From: Candidatus Nanoarchaeia archaeon
GTDB lineage: Archaea; Nanobdellota; Nanobdellia; Pacearchaeales; GW2011-AR1
Assembly: GCA_028718805.1 (NCBI GenBank)
Contig: JAQUKY010000009.1
Span: 1-53,751, forward strand
Direction: 5' to 3'
Length of the DNA: 53,751 nt
The position numbers and the translations under genes were made by a program. Under the pieces are notes generated by a model. That model saw only the letters and a program-made list of their open reading frames with translations, did not search any database and was not told where the DNA came from. This document shows, piece by piece, positions 1 through 9,048 of the stretch (position 1 is its first letter; each line of letters starts with the position of its first letter).

Positions 1-2
1 AT

Positions 3-122
3 GATTTAGAAGCTTGGAGAATGAGATATAACTGCGAGAGACCTCATGAGAGTCTTAGAATGTTAACTCCTTTAGTAGTTTACTTTCAGTATAGAAGACA
101 TAAAAAGCATTATGATTTATGA
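3..122 (+). pseudogene. C-terminal end of an IS transposase (DDE integrase core), cut by window edge
   Basis: The open frame from base 3 reads to a TGA at 120-122 and gives 39 residues with the pattern YNxxRPHxSLxxLTP. This is the usual C-terminal signature of integrase-core transposases of the IS481/IS3-like groups. The start lies outside the window, so intactness cannot be judged. It is followed at once by a long inverted repeat at 122-163, which fits the end of an insertion sequence or its terminator. The family assignment rests on one short motif. Confidence 0.7.
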
Positions 123-163
123 TTGTGCAGGGCTAGGTGAAATATGTCTTGGTCCTGCACAAT
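122..163. repeat. Inverted repeat directly after the transposase stop
   Basis: ATTGTGCAGG (122-131) pairs perfectly with CCTGCACAAT (154-163). With G-U wobble pairs the RNA stem can extend to about 16 bp around a 10-nt loop (138-147), and a T-rich run follows. It may be a transcription terminator, or a terminal or subterminal repeat marking the right end of the insertion sequence. The left arm overlaps the transposase stop codon. Confidence 0.7.
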
Positions 164-211
164 TTTAATTTTATAAGTAAATTTAAAAACCAATAAATTG
201 TATAGTTTTAT

Positions 212-358
212 ATGGTAAAATGGGTATGTACTGGTTGCAATTTTAGATTTGAAGCGTCAAATGCCCAAGATTGCCCTTACTGCGGCAGAAAGAATATTGA
301 AAAAGAACCTTCTGCTGAGGAACTTTTAAATGAAGTAGAAAGATTACTGGAAGAATAA
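212..358 (+). CDS. 48-aa zinc-ribbon protein
   Basis: A short frame starts at ATG 212 and ends at TAA 356-358. It begins MVKWVCTGCNFRF and has two CxxC knuckles (CTGC near residues 6-9 and CPYC near 22-25), then an acidic, probably helical tail. This is the size and spacing of rubredoxin-like or zinc-ribbon mini-proteins common in archaea, which often bind partner proteins or nucleic acid. No specific function can be assigned. It stands alone between the insertion-sequence end and the aglB block. Confidence 0.75.
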   Translation: MVKWVCTGCNFRFEASNAQDCPYCGRKNIEKEPSAEELLNEVERLLEE

Positions 359-524
359 AATAAACAAACTAAACTTATAATAAAAACAATATCACAAATC
401 AAACAAACGAAATATGCTATAGATAAAAAGATTAACTAAGACCAGTAACAATTGATAACTAAAACTCTATTGGAGCAGAATCCAAAGCGTAATAAGTTAA
501 ACATTACAGAACAAATATAAAAAA

Positions 525-3326
525 ATGGATGAAGAAAATAAGATCATTGAAGACAACAGAGGAAAAGCAGATTTAGAAGAAACAGAAAGATTAGTTGAAG
601 AAAGAAAAAAGAAATTAATTCATTTTATAAAAAACAAGCAAATTTGGGTTGTTGGAATTCTAATCATTGCTCTTATTCTTGGAATCTACATAAGAAGCCT
701 GCCTATGACAGATCATGGAGGTAAACCCGGATTATGGGACATTACTACAAATACTTGGACACTCGGGCCTGATTTAGATCCTTGGTTGTTTGAGCGATAT
801 GCTAAAACAATTGTTGAACAAGGAGACTTGCCTGAAACAGATACTATGAGGAATATTCCTTTGGGATTCCCAACTTCAAAGGAAACAATGCTGCTACCTT
901 ATATGATTGTTTGGACTTATAAATTATTGCATATTTTTAACAATAGCACCACAGTTATATATGCTGCGGTTATCTTTCCAGTTATTATGTTTGCATTAAC
1001 AATAATCTCCTTTTTTCTTTTTGTGAGAGAAATTTTTATTAGAAAAAAAAATGATGAAAAAGAGAATAATAAAAACAAATTAATGGCTAATCTTATTTCA
1101 TTAATATCAACTTTTTTTATGATTGTAATACCTGTGTTTTTATCAAGAACCCTCGCGGGAATACCTGAAAAAGAATCTGCTGCTTTCTTTTTTATGTTCT
1201 TAACCTTTTATTTATTCCTCAAAGCATGGAAATCTGAAAAACTAAAAGACTCTCTGATTCTTGGGATCTTAGCAGGAGCTTCAACAGCATTAATGAGCAT
1301 GATCTGGGGGGGGTACATTTATGTTCTTAATGCAATAGCTATTGCAAGTTTTTTTGCCTTTTTACTAAATAAAATAAAGAGAAAAGAGCTTTTTGTTTAT
1401 TCTTCTTGGTTTATTTCATCCTTAATCTTAATTATATCTTTTGCAAAACCAACACTTGTTGGGATATTAACCTCGGTTAGCAGCGGCTTAGCCTTTGTTG
1501 TATTTTTTATAATGTTAATACATTTTATCTTATGGAATACAAAACTCTCGAATATAAATTTTCTGAATAAAACAAAAATACCTAAAAACATCCTCTCACT
1601 GATTATATCCATTATAATTGGATTTATCTTAATTGTTGTGTTTCTCGGTCCATCTTTTATTTATGAAAAAATACAGTCTTTGAATCAAACATTATTTGAA
1701 GCAGTTACTGGTAGATGGAACACTACGGTTGCTGAAAATAGGCAACCCTATTTCACAGAATGGGAAGGCAGTTTTGGGCCTCATTTTCATGAGATTGCAT
1801 TAACCTTCTGGTTATTTTTTATTGGCTCAGTTTTATTATTCAAGAAAATGTTTAATAAAATAAAAAATAAAGATTCCTATGTATTAACTGGATTGTACAT
1901 CCTATTCTTTTTTGGAATGGTATTCTCCAGGTATTCTTCAACAAGTATTCTTAATGGAGCAAATTTTATAAGCAAATTCTTTTATCTTGGAACAACTTTT
2001 CTTTTGATTGGAGCTTTTATTTATTACTATTCAAAATATTACAGAGAGAATAATGATGGATTTGAGCATGTGGATTATGAATACTTATTTCTTTTTTCCT
2101 TGTTCATTTTAACATTGTTTACTGCAAGAAGTGCTGTAAGACTAATCATGGTCCTTGGGCCTGTTACCCCAATTTTTATTGGCTATTTGATTATTGAAAC
2201 TATAAGTAAATTTAGAAAAACAAAGGATGAAATTTATAGAATCTTACTTGGAATTTTTATGATTTTAATTATCTTTATAAGCATTTTTTCTTTCTGGAGT
2301 TTTTATAAAGAAGTTAAAGCAGAATCATATAATATGGTCCCCTCTTATTATAACCAACAGTGGCAAAAGGCAATGCAGTGGGTTAGAGAAGAAACCCCTG
2401 CAGATGCTGTTTTCGCGCACTGGTGGGATTATGGATATTGGCTTCAAAGCATTGGAAACCGGGCTACTGTGCTGGATGGGGGAAATGCAGCATCTTTCTG
2501 GAATTATTGGATGGGAAGATTAGTATTAACAGGAGATAATCAAAAGGATGCTCTTGAATTTTTATATAATCATAATGCAACGCATTTTCTTATTGATTCA
2601 AGTGATATAGGAAAATATGGAGCATTTTCCAGTATAGGAAGCAATGAAGATTATGATAGGTACTCCTGGATTGGGACATTTTTATTGGATGAAACCCAAA
2701 CACAAGAAACAAAAAATCAAACTCTTTTAGTTTATACCGGAGGAATTGCCTTAGATGAAGATTTAACTATTAATATGTCTGGAAAAGAAGTATTTCTGCC
2801 GGGACAACAAACAGGAATAGGAGCAATAATTATCCCAATAAAAGAGGATAATAATAAAACTCAGAAATTTTTACAGCCCTATGCGATTATGATATACCAA
2901 AACAAACAATATAAAGTCGATTTACGATATTTATATTTTAAAGGGGACCTTGTCTATTTTGAATCAGGAATAGAGGCAACAGCTTATATTCTCCCAACCC
3001 TCGCCCAAGGCAGCAATGGAGTTAGCAAAAATGAGATGGGGGCAGCAATGTTCTTGTCCCCGAGACTAATGAGAGGAATGCTAACTCAGGTGTATATACT
3101 AAATGACCCTTTTAATAATTTTCCTAATTTTAAACTTGCGCATAACGAACAAAATATTATAATTGATAATCTTAACAGCCAGGGCATGAGCCTTCCAGAA
3201 TTTGTATATTTTCAAGGCGTTCAGGGGCCTATAAAAATATGGGAAATCAAGTATACCGGCAATGAAAAAACAGATGCAAGATACACAGACAAAAATTCAT
3301 CTAAATATATAAGCTGGAAATTGTAA
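525..3326 (+). CDS. aglB: Oligosaccharyltransferase AglB/STT3 (N-glycosylation)
   Basis: This membrane enzyme moves a lipid-linked glycan onto Asn of secreted proteins. The 933-aa protein has a cytoplasmic N-terminus of about 40 residues, then roughly 13 hydrophobic segments, and a C-terminal extracytoplasmic domain. The first acidic motif DLDP is at residues 83-86 in the first outer loop, as in the STT3 family. The signature WWDYG is at residues 633-637 in the soluble domain. Length is normal for archaeal AglB. It heads a same-strand set with a methyltransferase, a GlcNAc-1-P transferase and a flippase, so the lipid carrier pathway and final transfer are encoded together. Confidence 0.95.
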   Translation: MDEENKIIEDNRGKADLEETERLVEERKKKLIHFIKNKQIWVVGILIIALILGIYIRSLPMTDHGGKPGLWDITTNTWTLGPDLDPWLFERYAKTIVEQGDLPETDTMRNIPLGFPTSKETMLLPYMIVWTYKLLHIFNNSTTVIYAAVIFPVIMFALTIISFFLFVREIFIRKKNDEKENNKNKLMANLISLISTFFMIVIPVFLSRTLAGIPEKESAAFFFMFLTFYLFLKAWKSEKLKDSLILGILAGASTALMSMIWGGYIYVLNAIAIASFFAFLLNKIKRKELFVYSSWFISSLILIISFAKPTLVGILTSVSSGLAFVVFFIMLIHFILWNTKLSNINFLNKTKIPKNILSLIISIIIGFILIVVFLGPSFIYEKIQSLNQTLFEAVTGRWNTTVAENRQPYFTEWEGSFGPHFHEIALTFWLFFIGSVLLFKKMFNKIKNKDSYVLTGLYILFFFGMVFSRYSSTSILNGANFISKFFYLGTTFLLIGAFIYYYSKYYRENNDGFEHVDYEYLFLFSLFILTLFTARSAVRLIMVLGPVTPIFIGYLIIETISKFRKTKDEIYRILLGIFMILIIFISIFSFWSFYKEVKAESYNMVPSYYNQQWQKAMQWVREETPADAVFAHWWDYGYWLQSIGNRATVLDGGNAASFWNYWMGRLVLTGDNQKDALEFLYNHNATHFLIDSSDIGKYGAFSSIGSNEDYDRYSWIGTFLLDETQTQETKNQTLLVYTGGIALDEDLTINMSGKEVFLPGQQTGIGAIIIPIKEDNNKTQKFLQPYAIMIYQNKQYKVDLRYLYFKGDLVYFESGIEATAYILPTLAQGSNGVSKNEMGAAMFLSPRLMRGMLTQVYILNDPFNNFPNFKLAHNEQNIIIDNLNSQGMSLPEFVYFQGVQGPIKIWEIKYTGNEKTDARYTDKNSSKYISWKL

Positions 3327-3371
3327 AAATGATGCTGGATATAAATCATGCAAACACAGATTATTTAAAAG

Positions 3372-4112
3372 ATGAAAAAAGTAATTAAATATTTATTAAA
3401 AAGAAATAATTTAGAAATAAAAAGAATTGTTGGAGAGGAATATTTTGAACCTGAATTTTTAGAAATATATCAAAAAGTAAAAGATTATACAACCGGTTCT
3501 AAAGAAAGGTTATATTCTTTATATAATTCTATTAATTACATAATTGATGCCGGGTTAGAAGGGGATTTTGTTGAATGTGGAGTTTGGAAGGGGGGTTGCT
3601 GTATGCTGATTGCCCTCACCCTGTTAAAAAGAGGCATTAATAACAGAAAGATTTGGCTTTATGATACCTTTCTTGGAATGACAAAACCTACTGATGAGGA
3701 TTATGATTTATTAAAAGGAGAAAAAAGGATAAAAGTATGGGAGAAAAGAAGAGAAGGAGAGTTTAGTGATTATGCAAAAGCAGAAATAGATAGTGTAAAA
3801 AAAAATATGTTTATTACAGATTATCCAAAGAAAAATTTAATGTTTATAAAAGGAAAGGTTGAAGATACTTTGAAAGTAAGTAAACCAAAAAAGATTTGTT
3901 TATTAAGGTTGGACACTGATTGGTATGAATCTACAAAAATTGAAATGGAAGAACTATATCCTTTGTTAGAAGATAAGGGAGTTTTAATATCAGATGATTT
4001 TAGATGTTTAGCAGGAACAAAAAAAGCAATTATTGATTATTTTAAAGATAATGATATAAATTTACTGATTAATCGAACTGACGACCATTCAATTATTGCA
4101 ATAAAAACTTAA
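3372..4112 (+). CDS. TylF/MycF-like sugar O-methyltransferase
   Basis: The 246-aa protein matches the macrocin O-methyltransferase (TylF) family. It shows VECGVWKGG as the SAM-binding loop near residue 70, YDTFLGM, a metal-site region LLRLDTDWYEST, and the ending LISDDF near 205. Family members methylate sugar hydroxyls using SAM and a divalent metal. It lies 45 bp after aglB and before the GlcNAc-1-P transferase, so a likely role is capping or decorating a sugar of the N-linked glycan. The acceptor sugar cannot be told from sequence. Confidence 0.85.
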   Translation: MKKVIKYLLKRNNLEIKRIVGEEYFEPEFLEIYQKVKDYTTGSKERLYSLYNSINYIIDAGLEGDFVECGVWKGGCCMLIALTLLKRGINNRKIWLYDTFLGMTKPTDEDYDLLKGEKRIKVWEKRREGEFSDYAKAEIDSVKKNMFITDYPKKNLMFIKGKVEDTLKVSKPKKICLLRLDTDWYESTKIEMEELYPLLEDKGVLISDDFRCLAGTKKAIIDYFKDNDINLLINRTDDHSIIAIKT

Positions 4113-4184
4113 AAATCTAAGTTATAGGCCAGCAGTTATAAAGATACTATGAGCTTATTTGTTTAATAAGATTATAGGTATAAT

Positions 4185-4193
4185 CTTTAAAAA
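4185..4193 (+). promoter_or_regulatory. TATA box for the GlcNAc-1-P transferase gene
   Basis: An ATCTTTAAA-type box is centred about 26 nt before the ATG at 4215. This spacing predicts a transcript that starts at or next to the start codon. Confidence 0.55.
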
Positions 4194-4214
4194 CTCTTAA
4201 TTTTTAGATGAATA

Positions 4215-5225
4215 ATGGATTTGATATTAATTATCCCGGTTTTAATAAGCCTTGTCCTTATAATAATAGCTTTGCCAAAGTGGATAAAAAAATGCCAGCA
4301 AATTAATCTTTTATGGGAGGATATGAATAAACCCAATCACCCTAAAAATGTTGCTTCTTCTGGGGGAGTGGTTGTTATCATGACTTTTGTTTTTGGGGTT
4401 CTAAGTTACATTGCAATTAGAACTTTTATTTTAACAGATGGCAGTATAAACCTTAAAATTTTTGCCTTATTAAGCGTCATTTTAATTTTGGCTATTGTTG
4501 GGCTTGTGGATGACCTGCTTGGCTGGAAAAATGGCGGCTTGTCTGTAAGATTCAGATTATTTATGGCCTTTGTTGCATCAATACCTTTAGTAGTTATAAA
4601 TGCAGGCTCACATGAAGTTGGAATACCCTTTCTAGGAGTCATAAATCTTGGGGCATTATATCCTTTTGTTCTTATACCTCTCGGTATCGCAGGAACAACA
4701 GCCACATATAATTTTTTAGCAGGTTTTAATGGTTTAGAAACAGGGCAGGGCATAATAATTTTGAGTTTTCTTTCATTTATAGCCTATATAACCGGCTCTC
4801 CTTGGTTAGCATTAATTGGGATAATAATGGTAGCCCCACTAATTATTTTTTACATTTATAATAAATATCCTGCTAAAGTATTTCCTGGAGATATCCTTAC
4901 TTATTCTATTGGAGCATTAATTGCGATAATGGCTATTCTTGGAAACTTTGAAAAGATAGCGGTTTTCATATTCATCCCTTATGTAATTGAAACTTTTCTA
5001 AAAATAAGGGGCGGATTAAGGAAGCAATCTTTTGCTATCCCGAATAAAGATGGAAGTTTGGAAATGCCCTATAATAAAATTTACAGCATGACACATTTAT
5101 CCTTATTTATACTTAAAAAATTTAAGAAAAAAGTTTATGAAAGGGATGTTATTTATTTGATTTTTATATTCCAGATACTTATCTGTTTAACCGCCATTGT
5201 TTTATTCGGGGGGGATTTATTTTAA
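4215..5225 (+). CDS. aglH: Polyprenyl-phosphate GlcNAc-1-phosphate transferase (AglH/Alg7, GT4-MraY family)
   Basis: This enzyme starts lipid-linked glycan synthesis by moving sugar-1-P from a UDP-sugar to dolichyl phosphate. The 336-aa protein has about 10 membrane segments and the family motifs in order: DD at 99-100 in VGLVDDLLGW, NFLAGFNGLE at 165-174, and VFPGD at 221-225. These are the Mg and substrate residues of Alg7/WecA/MraY enzymes. The flippase gene starts 3 bp after its stop, so the two are probably one transcript. The exact sugar (GlcNAc or another HexNAc) is inferred from the family. Confidence 0.92.
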   Translation: MDLILIIPVLISLVLIIIALPKWIKKCQQINLLWEDMNKPNHPKNVASSGGVVVIMTFVFGVLSYIAIRTFILTDGSINLKIFALLSVILILAIVGLVDDLLGWKNGGLSVRFRLFMAFVASIPLVVINAGSHEVGIPFLGVINLGALYPFVLIPLGIAGTTATYNFLAGFNGLETGQGIIILSFLSFIAYITGSPWLALIGIIMVAPLIIFYIYNKYPAKVFPGDILTYSIGALIAIMAILGNFEKIAVFIFIPYVIETFLKIRGGLRKQSFAIPNKDGSLEMPYNKIYSMTHLSLFILKKFKKKVYERDVIYLIFIFQILICLTAIVLFGGDLF

Positions 5226-5227
5226 AA

Positions 5228-6463
5228 ATGTTTAAGAAAATAAACGATTTTAAAAAGGATGCGTTTGTTCGAGGCAGTCTGGCTCTGTTTATTATGATAA
5301 ATATTTTTAATTTTCTTAATTATTTTTTTCATTTTTCTATGGCAAGGCTTTTGGGTCCTGCAGATTACGGAATACTTACCGTTTTAATGTCATTTGTTTA
5401 TATTTTTTATATTCCAAGTGAAGCGATACAAACAATCGTTACAAAATATGTCAGCAGACTCAATATAAAAAATGAATCTGGGAAGATAAAAGACCTAACA
5501 TATCGAAGTTTAAAAAAGGGTTTTAGATATTCTATATTTCTTTTCCTGCTTTTTCTGCCTTTCGCTTTCTTTCTATCCATATTTTTAAATATAGATTTCT
5601 TATTATTAATAATTACCAGCACCATACTTTTTTATGTTTTTTCTATTTCGATAATGAGAGGAGTTCTTCAAGGAAAGAAAAAATTTACCTGGCTTGGGAT
5701 AAATATGATAATTGAATCATTATTCAAGGTCTTACTTGCAATCGCTTTTGTTTTAGTAGGATGGAAAGTTTACGGGGCAATAGGCGGTTTGTTAATGGCT
5801 TCACTTATTGCTCTCTTTTCCATATTTTTTGCTATAAATGAAATTCTTATAAGCAAAAAAGAAAAAACAGATTTTAATGAGGCATATTCTTATGGAATCC
5901 CAGTACTCATAGCTACAATCTCAATCGTATTATTCTATAGTCTGGATATAATCCTAGTAAAAGGATTTTTTACAGATGAGTTAGCAGGAAAATATGCTGT
6001 AGCTTCAATGTTAGGAAAGATTATCTTTTTTGGGACAAGTGCTATTGGAAAAACAATGTTCCCATTAACAAGCGAGATACATGAAAAGGGGAAAGACCCT
6101 TTAAAAATATTGATCAGGGCCCTTGAAATTGTATCTATTTTATCTGTAATCGCCTTGATTATATACCTATTTTTTCCAAAATTGATTATAGGCGTTTTAT
6201 TTGGGCCTGAATATGTAAGTATATCTAATATTTTATTTATAATTGGGCTCGCTTTTACCTTCTTATCAATATCCTATGTGATAATTCTATATAATTTATC
6301 TATAAACAAAACGAAAAAACTTTCTGTCATTTTACCCTCTTTTGTAATACTTCTAATTGTATTACTCAGCATATTTCATTCAAGCTTAATTCAGTTCTCT
6401 ATTATTGTCCTCATCATCAATTTCTTAGTTTTTATTTATAGCTTATTTTTGCTTAAGAAGTAG
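5228..6463 (+). CDS. Oligosaccharide flippase, Wzx/MOP superfamily
   Basis: The 411-aa hydrophobic protein has about 12 membrane spans and starts with the typical FxMARLLGPADYGILTVL stretch (near residues 37-55) of the Wzx/RfbX polysaccharide exporters. It probably flips the polyprenyl-linked glycan to the outer face before AglB acts. It follows the GlcNAc-1-P transferase by 2 bp. Family members differ widely in substrate, so the cargo is inferred only from the neighbours. A second flippase lies at 31558-33081, so the locus may serve two glycans. Confidence 0.9.
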   Translation: MFKKINDFKKDAFVRGSLALFIMINIFNFLNYFFHFSMARLLGPADYGILTVLMSFVYIFYIPSEAIQTIVTKYVSRLNIKNESGKIKDLTYRSLKKGFRYSIFLFLLFLPFAFFLSIFLNIDFLLLIITSTILFYVFSISIMRGVLQGKKKFTWLGINMIIESLFKVLLAIAFVLVGWKVYGAIGGLLMASLIALFSIFFAINEILISKKEKTDFNEAYSYGIPVLIATISIVLFYSLDIILVKGFFTDELAGKYAVASMLGKIIFFGTSAIGKTMFPLTSEIHEKGKDPLKILIRALEIVSILSVIALIIYLFFPKLIIGVLFGPEYVSISNILFIIGLAFTFLSISYVIILYNLSINKTKKLSVILPSFVILLIVLLSIFHSSLIQFSIIVLIINFLVFIYSLFLLKK

Positions 6464-6481
6464 ACCTTAAGTTAGTCCTAT

Positions 6482-8086
6482 TTATTTTTCCGGCATTTTA
6501 TAAATAATAAGAATTGGATTCTGTTGTTGCGCATCTGCAAAATAAACTCTAACTGGAGTTAGATTGCTCTCTTTTGGGTAATCAAGTACCCATTGGGGGT
6601 GTTTTTCAAATACAGACACCATATAAAAAGTAAAATTCTCATTTGCCATAGCTTTATCAAAATCCTCTTCTGAATTCTTGTTACCTACTACCCGCCTTTC
6701 AGAATAATATTCTATTTGCGGTGCACTAATGCTCATTATTTTATCATAAGGGCCTGAATTTTCTTTTAACCAAATACCTGCTTCTTTAACTGGATAATAT
6801 GATTCTGCTTTAATCTTTATTACAGAATCTGCATTTTGTAATTGCAAATATCCTATATACCCTATTAAAATAAATAAGAGGATTATTGCAATTAATTTAT
6901 TCCCTTTTTTAATAAATTCATAAGATTTTAGAATAAATGCTGTTGAAATAATAAACATTATTGGAAAAACAGTGATTATATACCTGTCATCATAAAAATT
7001 GCTTATTGAGAAACATACCGTAAGTATTGGAATTATAACTAATAATATCAGCAACAAATCTCTCTTTAGTTCAAAATTTTCTCCCTTAATTAAAATGTCA
7101 AATCCTAAAATCAGTTTATACATAAATATTATTCCAAGATAAAAAAATATTAAGAGAGGCCATGTTAAATCAAATTTAAAATTAGAGGCAGAGAAGTAAG
7201 ACTTCATATTCTCAAACCCATTTGCCAAAAAACTTCCTTGGGGAGCATTCCAGGCCCCTGCCTGGGTTATCACAAATCCATTAAATTGAAAATATCCCCA
7301 GATTATATAGGGTAATAGTATTAAAACAAAGATTGCTCCTGCAATATAATATTCCTTTTTCCTTAAAAAACTCAACCTTTCTGTTATCAGTAAATAAATC
7401 AAAATTGCAAATAACAACATTGCGGTAGTTATTCTAAACAAGGTTCCTATAGCCACCAATGCGGCCCCAAAATACAACATCTTTTTTTCCTTGGTTTTAA
7501 AATACCTATAAAAGAAAAAAATTGAAAAGGTAAAAAAAGTCAGAGAAGGCAAATCCACTAAAACTCTAAATGTTTGAAATAAATGCAGATAAAATACTGA
7601 CATAAAAAAAGCAACAATTAAACCAAGTTTTTCATCATACATTTCTTTTCCAAGTAAATACACCCCAAAAATAGATACCATCGATATTATAAAAATGAAG
7701 ATTCTTGCCAGAAATTCTCCACTGCCTATTCTCCAAAAAATAGATATTATCAAAGACAGCAAAACTGGCCTAACTGAAACGAATGTATAATGATAGGCCA
7801 GGTCTCCTGCCCATGCCCTAGCCATGTTCATGTATTCTGCTTCATCCCACCAAAGCGCCTGATTCTGGGTTACATGGAAATAATACAATCTTAAGACAAA
7901 TGCAAAGATTAAAATCCCAACAAGAATAAAGTTATTTGGTTTTTTCAACCAGTTAATTAACTTTTTTATTCTGCTGGCGAGAATTTCCTCGGTGTTTCCT
8001 TGATATCCATTTAAACTTTTAGGATGTTTTTTTAAAGAAATTGCCTCTTCTGTTTCTTTATTACTAATATCATCTATTTTTTTCAT
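6482..8086 (-). CDS. Membrane glycosyltransferase, ArnT/PMT-like (GT-C fold)
   Basis: The 534-aa protein has a cytoplasmic N-terminus of about 55 residues, around 10-12 membrane spans and a C-terminal soluble part. Just after the first span comes WWDEAEYMNMARAW, the acidic first-loop motif of GT39/GT83 enzymes that use polyprenyl-phosphate sugars. Such enzymes add a sugar to a lipid or protein on the outer side of the membrane. It converges with the flippase gene (18 bp between stops). The acceptor may be the N-glycan, a lipid or a protein; the sequence does not decide. Confidence 0.82.
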   Translation of the reverse strand: MKKIDDISNKETEEAISLKKHPKSLNGYQGNTEEILASRIKKLINWLKKPNNFILVGILIFAFVLRLYYFHVTQNQALWWDEAEYMNMARAWAGDLAYHYTFVSVRPVLLSLIISIFWRIGSGEFLARIFIFIISMVSIFGVYLLGKEMYDEKLGLIVAFFMSVFYLHLFQTFRVLVDLPSLTFFTFSIFFFYRYFKTKEKKMLYFGAALVAIGTLFRITTAMLLFAILIYLLITERLSFLRKKEYYIAGAIFVLILLPYIIWGYFQFNGFVITQAGAWNAPQGSFLANGFENMKSYFSASNFKFDLTWPLLIFFYLGIIFMYKLILGFDILIKGENFELKRDLLLILLVIIPILTVCFSISNFYDDRYIITVFPIMFIISTAFILKSYEFIKKGNKLIAIILLFILIGYIGYLQLQNADSVIKIKAESYYPVKEAGIWLKENSGPYDKIMSISAPQIEYYSERRVVGNKNSEEDFDKAMANENFTFYMVSVFEKHPQWVLDYPKESNLTPVRVYFADAQQQNPILIIYKMPEK

Positions 8087-8172
8087 GGAATTTCTTTATT
8101 TATACTCAGCCTTAGAACTCAATATATTTAAGTTTTTGGGTTTTTGAATTTTTTATATAAGAATCTTTTTTA

Positions 8173-9048
8173 TTAAACAAAATATCCCTCTTTAAATAAT
8201 CTTTTTAATGCATATAAATCAAATTCATGTCCTGTCATCTTAAGTCTAAATTCTGTATTAATAAAATGCCTTCCAGTTAATGCAAGGGTGCCCAAAACAT
8301 CTAAAATTTTGTGTCTAACAAATTCCTGTCCACCATATCTTACTCCAAATTCCTTAGGATTTATGTAGCATTTATCTTCTTTAGAACCAATTAATAAAAA
8401 ATTCTTCCCGTTTACCCCTCCTAATCCACTCTTTGGCATAAAAAAAAGTTGTTTAGATAAACTATCCTGAGTAAAACATGGAGACCTGGCTTCTGCTATC
8501 TGGTTTCTATAATCTCCTTCAGAAAATTTAAACCTAAATTTTTGCTCTCCAACAACTTTGTGAGGATAACATGCTGAATAATCAATGATAAAATCATTGG
8601 AGGGCTTTATTATCCAGTGGTCTGGCCTGATTTTATCATCACTTTTAATAGATAATTCATTATCTCCTTTATACCTCCAGAATTTTTTTGGGGTTGCTTG
8701 TTCAATTCTGATATTTTTTAAAGCATCAAAAAATTCTTGGGCACAATTATCTGTTTCAGGACAAACCCCATCAGAAAGTTCTATTATTAGGTTATCAATT
8801 TTTAAGGCATATACTGCAGAAAGTAAATGCTCTACTCCATCAACTGATTCTCCGTGGTAATCCAACCCAATAGCTTTTTTTCTATATATCGCTAATTTCA
8901 ATTTTGCTGGAATTCTTGTATTACCAACGACAAATATAATCCCTGAACCCTCTTTTGCATGATGAAAAGTTACACTGTTTTTATTGCCATTATATATATT
9001 TATTCCATCTATTTTAACAGAATCTCTAATTGAAATTTGATTATCCAT
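8173..9048 (-). CDS. LpxC-type N-acetyl deacetylase of UDP-sugars
   Basis: The 291-aa protein matches LpxC over its whole length (bacterial LpxC is about 270-305 aa). The active site appears intact: GVEHLL gives catalytic Glu73 and zinc His74, VRHKILD gives zinc His246 and Asp250, and GH gives His274. Bacterial LpxC removes the 2-N-acetyl group from a 3-acylated UDP-GlcNAc in lipid A synthesis, which archaea lack. Here its start overlaps by 8 nt the stop of an acetyltransferase-aminotransferase fusion, so the substrate is probably a UDP-2,3-diamino sugar. That substrate is inference. Confidence 0.88.
   Translation of the reverse strand: MDNQISIRDSVKIDGINIYNGNKNSVTFHHAKEGSGIIFVVGNTRIPAKLKLAIYRKKAIGLDYHGESVDGVEHLLSAVYALKIDNLIIELSDGVCPETDNCAQEFFDALKNIRIEQATPKKFWRYKGDNELSIKSDDKIRPDHWIIKPSNDFIIDYSACYPHKVVGEQKFRFKFSEGDYRNQIAEARSPCFTQDSLSKQLFFMPKSGLGGVNGKNFLLIGSKEDKCYINPKEFGVRYGGQEFVRHKILDVLGTLALTGRHFINTEFRLKMTGHEFDLYALKRLFKEGYFV

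Noticed and set aside
8173..9048. Evidence for lipid A synthesis or a Gram-negative source of the contig
   Set aside because: No lpxA, lpxB, lpxD or lpxK is present and all flanking genes are archaeal (AglB, AglH, SecDF, RpoN).
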